A stretch of DNA of 64,000 bases, taken from contig JAQWBQ010000012.1 of assembly GCA_028706295.1 (NCBI GenBank), positions 1 to 64,000 on the forward strand, read 5' to 3'. Under the pieces are notes generated by a model, which had not been told where the DNA came from, searched no databases, and saw only the letters and a program-made list of their open reading frames with translations. Positions 61,585-64,000 of this stretch are shown one piece after another. The position numbers were made by a program, and so were the translations under genes. Position 1 is the first letter of the stretch; each line of letters opens with the position of its first letter. This DNA comes from Bacteroidales bacterium. Lineage in GTDB: Bacteria > Bacteroidota > Bacteroidia > Bacteroidales > FEN-979.

Positions 61585-64000
61585 ATGGAAAACCTCGGAA
61601 TTAGGGAGTTGCTGGATCTGGCAGTGAACCTGTCGGTTGAACCTGTGCCTCCGGAGGATGGTTTGAACGGATATTTCAAACGGATCGTCCCGGCGCTGAC
61701 CGAAAAATTGAACTGCCTTCAGGTGGAAATCGGGCAAAAAGATCCCTGTCCCGGCAGTGGTCGCACGGAGCCGGAGGTTTCTGATGGCGAAGAGTTATTA
61801 CTGGTTGATGAAGAGTCGGATGTCCATTATGTTTTTCAGATATTTCCCGGGAATTTTCTGCACCTGACCCGTCGGGAATGTTTCGGCAAAAGCGAAATGA
61901 AGGCAGTTGTTGGAGTTTTAAAGGTTCTCAAGGAGAAGTGTCGCACGTTGATCCTTTTTGAAAAAATGCAGGAGCGGGAAGCCCATTTGAAAAAAGAACA
62001 AAACTTATTGCGTCAGATCATCGACAACATTCCGGACCCGGTATATGTTAAAGACCTCGGGGGTCGAAAAATACTGTTAAACAAGGCGGAGGCAGAACTC
62101 CTGAATGTTTCATCCGCGGAAGAGGCGTTGGGTAAAACCGATGAAGCGTTCTACAGCCCCGAAGTGGCGGCAAAAACCCATTCGGAGGATTTGACGGTTC
62201 TCAGTTCCGGGAAGCCTTTTATCAACGTTGAAGATACCCTGATCACCCTGTCGGGGAAAGAATTGTGGTTCGAAGGCAATAAAATCCCCTTTTTTGATGA
62301 TACCGGAAATGTGCAGGGCATTATCGGGATCAGTCACAATATTACGGATCGTAAGAATGCAGAAAACCAGTTGTCGCACCTGTTCCGCCTTCAGAAACTG
62401 GTAAGCCGCATCGCTGCTGAATTCATTAACATTCCCCTCGATACCAGCGATGAGGCGGTCAACAACTTGCTGGAATTGATCGGTAGTGAAACCATGGTTG
62501 ACAGGGTTTACATTTTCGACTATGACTTCCAGGCGGGGCTCATGACAAATACGTTCGAATGGTGTGCCGAAGGGATCAATCCTGAAATAGAGAATCTCCG
62601 AAACATCCCGGTCGACGACTTTCCCGACTGGGTAAATACCCATCGTAACGGGAAGATGCTTGTGGTACATGATGTTCAAAAGCTGGCTGCGGGCGATCCG
62701 TTGCGGATGATCCTCGAACCGCAAGGCATCAGGACCCTGATCACCGTGCCGATGATCGTCAACAACACCTGCCTGGGATTTGTCGGGTTTGATTCAGTCA
62801 GGAAGGTGAAACCATGGAGTAATGAGGAGATATCGCTTTTACAGATTCTGGCTGACCTGTTGTGTAATGTAGCCGACCGGAAACGGACCGAAATGGAGCT
62901 ACTGACACGGGAAGCTTACCTGAACTCAATCTTCGACAACATTCCTTACCTGATGTGGCTTAAAGATACTGAAGGCAGGTATTTGTTGGTAAACAAACCC
63001 TTCTTTGAATATTTCAGTCTGACTGAAAATGATAATCCGGTGGGGAAAACAGCAAAAGATCTCTGGCCGGAACCCATCTCACAAATCATGATACAGCAGG
63101 ACCGGGAAGTGCTCGAAACACGGTCGTTGAAGATCGTGGAGGAGCAAATGGAATTCCACGGTAAAAAAGTCTGGTTCGAGGTATTTCGCGCTCCCATCAT
63201 TGATCCCGCAGGCGCGCTGCTCGGAACCACCGGGATCGCCCGCGACATCACCCGTAAAATTGCCGACGCTTTTGCCCTGCAGAAGGCAACCGAAGAGGCG
63301 CAGGCTGCATCGGTTGCAAAGACCCGGTTCCTGGCCAACATGAGTCATGAGATACGGACTCCCCTCAATGCCATTCTCGGGATGATCAGGTTGCTCAGGG
63401 ACTCAAAACTGGACGGAGCCCAACTGAAGCTGATCGACACCATCCGGATATCCTCATCGAACCTCCTCAGCATTATTAATGATATCCTTGATTTTTCGAA
63501 AATCGAATCGGGACAGTTCAATATCCTGATATCCGATTTCAATCTTACAGACCTTGTCAGGAAGGTTTACGATGCCAACGAGTACCGGGCCGAAGAGAAG
63601 GGCATTCAACTCAGTCTCAAAACGGATCAGAATATTCCCGATTGGGTAAAAGGCGACCCGGGACGATTGCAGCAAATCCTCAACAATCTGGTCAGCAACG
63701 CCATCAAATTCACCCGCGAGGGTTCTGTCGAGATCAGGTTGGAACTGGCGGGAAGCGAATCCGGCAGGAATCAGGTGCTTTTTAAAGTCTCCGATACCGG
63801 CATCGGTATCAGCCGGGAAAACCAAGAAAAGATTTTCAGGAGTTTCGAGCAGGAGGATATGAGTATAACCCGGACCTACGGGGGTACCGGTCTGGGCCTT
63901 GCCATCAGCAGACAGTTGGTGGAGCTTATGGGAGGCAGGCTTGAACTCGAAAGTGAAAAAGACCGGGGGAGTACATTTTATTTCACCTTTGAAATGGAAA
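61585..64000 (+). CDS. Large PAS-GAF-PAS hybrid histidine kinase (partial, runs off the window)
   Basis: 805 codons are visible from ATG 61585 to the edge with no stop. N-terminal 130 residues of unknown fold; PAS1 about 140-255 (LLRQIIDNIPDPVYVKD to HNITDRKNAE); a GAF domain about 270-432 (VDRVYIFDYDFQ, TLITVPMIVNNTCLGFVGFDS); PAS2 about 445-560 (SIFDNIPYLMWLKD to ARDITRKIAD). Then HisKA with KTRFLANMSHEIRTPLNAILGM (His588), and HATPase with ILNNLVSNAIKFTREG, VSDTGIGISRE and TYGGTGLGLAISRQLV. It ends at STFYFTFEME, so receiver or Hpt domains may follow outside. It has no transmembrane segment. It is divergent from the first EPS gene and likely feeds the free receivers. Confidence 0.93.
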   Translation, partial: MENLGIRELLDLAVNLSVEPVPPEDGLNGYFKRIVPALTEKLNCLQVEIGQKDPCPGSGRTEPEVSDGEELLLVDEESDVHYVFQIFPGNFLHLTRRECFGKSEMKAVVGVLKVLKEKCRTLILFEKMQEREAHLKKEQNLLRQIIDNIPDPVYVKDLGGRKILLNKAEAELLNVSSAEEALGKTDEAFYSPEVAAKTHSEDLTVLSSGKPFINVEDTLITLSGKELWFEGNKIPFFDDTGNVQGIIGISHNITDRKNAENQLSHLFRLQKLVSRIAAEFINIPLDTSDEAVNNLLELIGSETMVDRVYIFDYDFQAGLMTNTFEWCAEGINPEIENLRNIPVDDFPDWVNTHRNGKMLVVHDVQKLAAGDPLRMILEPQGIRTLITVPMIVNNTCLGFVGFDSVRKVKPWSNEEISLLQILADLLCNVADRKRTEMELLTREAYLNSIFDNIPYLMWLKDTEGRYLLVNKPFFEYFSLTENDNPVGKTAKDLWPEPISQIMIQQDREVLETRSLKIVEEQMEFHGKKVWFEVFRAPIIDPAGALLGTTGIARDITRKIADAFALQKATEEAQAASVAKTRFLANMSHEIRTPLNAILGMIRLLRDSKLDGAQLKLIDTIRISSSNLLSIINDILDFSKIESGQFNILISDFNLTDLVRKVYDANEYRAEEKGIQLSLKTDQNIPDWVKGDPGRLQQILNNLVSNAIKFTREGSVEIRLELAGSESGRNQVLFKVSDTGIGISRENQEKIFRSFEQEDMSITRTYGGTGLGLAISRQLVELMGGRLELESEKDRGSTFYFTFEME

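Noticed and set aside
1-64000. CRISPR array, prophage, insertion sequence or rRNA operon
   Set aside because: No regularly spaced identical repeats, no transposase or integrase, no phage structural genes and no rRNA sequence were seen on either strand.

Overview
The window looks like chromosomal DNA of a Bacteroidota bacterium, probably class Bacteroidia; the genus cannot be told from the sequence. The evidence is three large exported proteins with type IX secretion (T9SS) C-terminal sorting domains, several matches to the Bacteroidota promoter -7 consensus TAnnTTTG, a decayed FISUMP-family gene, a DUF6922/AbiEii module, an RprXY-like two-component pair and a Wza/Wzc/WcaF-type exopolysaccharide (EPS) locus. 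Base composition is near 50% GC, except for AT-rich patches around 15.65-16.9 kb and in several intergenic regions.

Left part (1-15.3 kb): a hexapeptide acyltransferase; a giant T9SS surface protein (LamG, three Fn3-like and five PKD/Ig-like repeats); a TPR sensor kinase followed 7 bp later by an exported M1 aminopeptidase; a FIST-domain sensor coupled through a TAATG overlap to a hybrid PAS kinase; a second T9SS protein; a methyltransferase; and a small outer-membrane barrel. From 15.3 to 17.1 kb there is an accessory pocket between that barrel and a tRNA-Ala(CGC). It holds a frameshifted, internally duplicated FISUMP pseudogene, a possible gene remnant and an AbiEii-type toxin-antitoxin pair.

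Middle part (17.3-33.9 kb): a double-length UvrA-like ATPase (four ABC modules, no UvrB-binding insert); an ECF sigma factor with a small membrane partner; an apparently empty convergent gap that in fact carries a good promoter, four hairpins and an intrinsic terminator on the minus strand (candidate small RNA); a run of small membrane proteins (DedA, DUF2179, Gdx/SugE-like SMR); an RprXY-like two-component system divergent from a DUF1573 protein, with repeated TTTACATTTC boxes between them; and a phosphatase cluster (alkaline phosphatase, 5'-nucleotidase, small beta-grasp-like protein, divergent cis-prenyltransferase).

Right part (34.0-61.5 kb): 25 same-strand genes form an EPS locus. It encodes Wza, a Wzc-type tyrosine kinase, Gmd and Fcl (GDP-L-fucose), a Wzm/Wzt ABC exporter, a Wzy-like polymerase, a WecA-like initiating phosphosugar transferase, 13 glycosyltransferases and two acyltransferases. 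Three signalling proteins are embedded in it (a free receiver, a receiver with a C-terminal membrane anchor, and a PAS-kinase-receiver hybrid). A large PAS-GAF-PAS hybrid kinase is divergently transcribed at the right edge and runs off the window. Together these suggest an EPS machine with its own phosphorelay. No GDP-mannose pyrophosphorylase and no Wzx flippase are present in the window.
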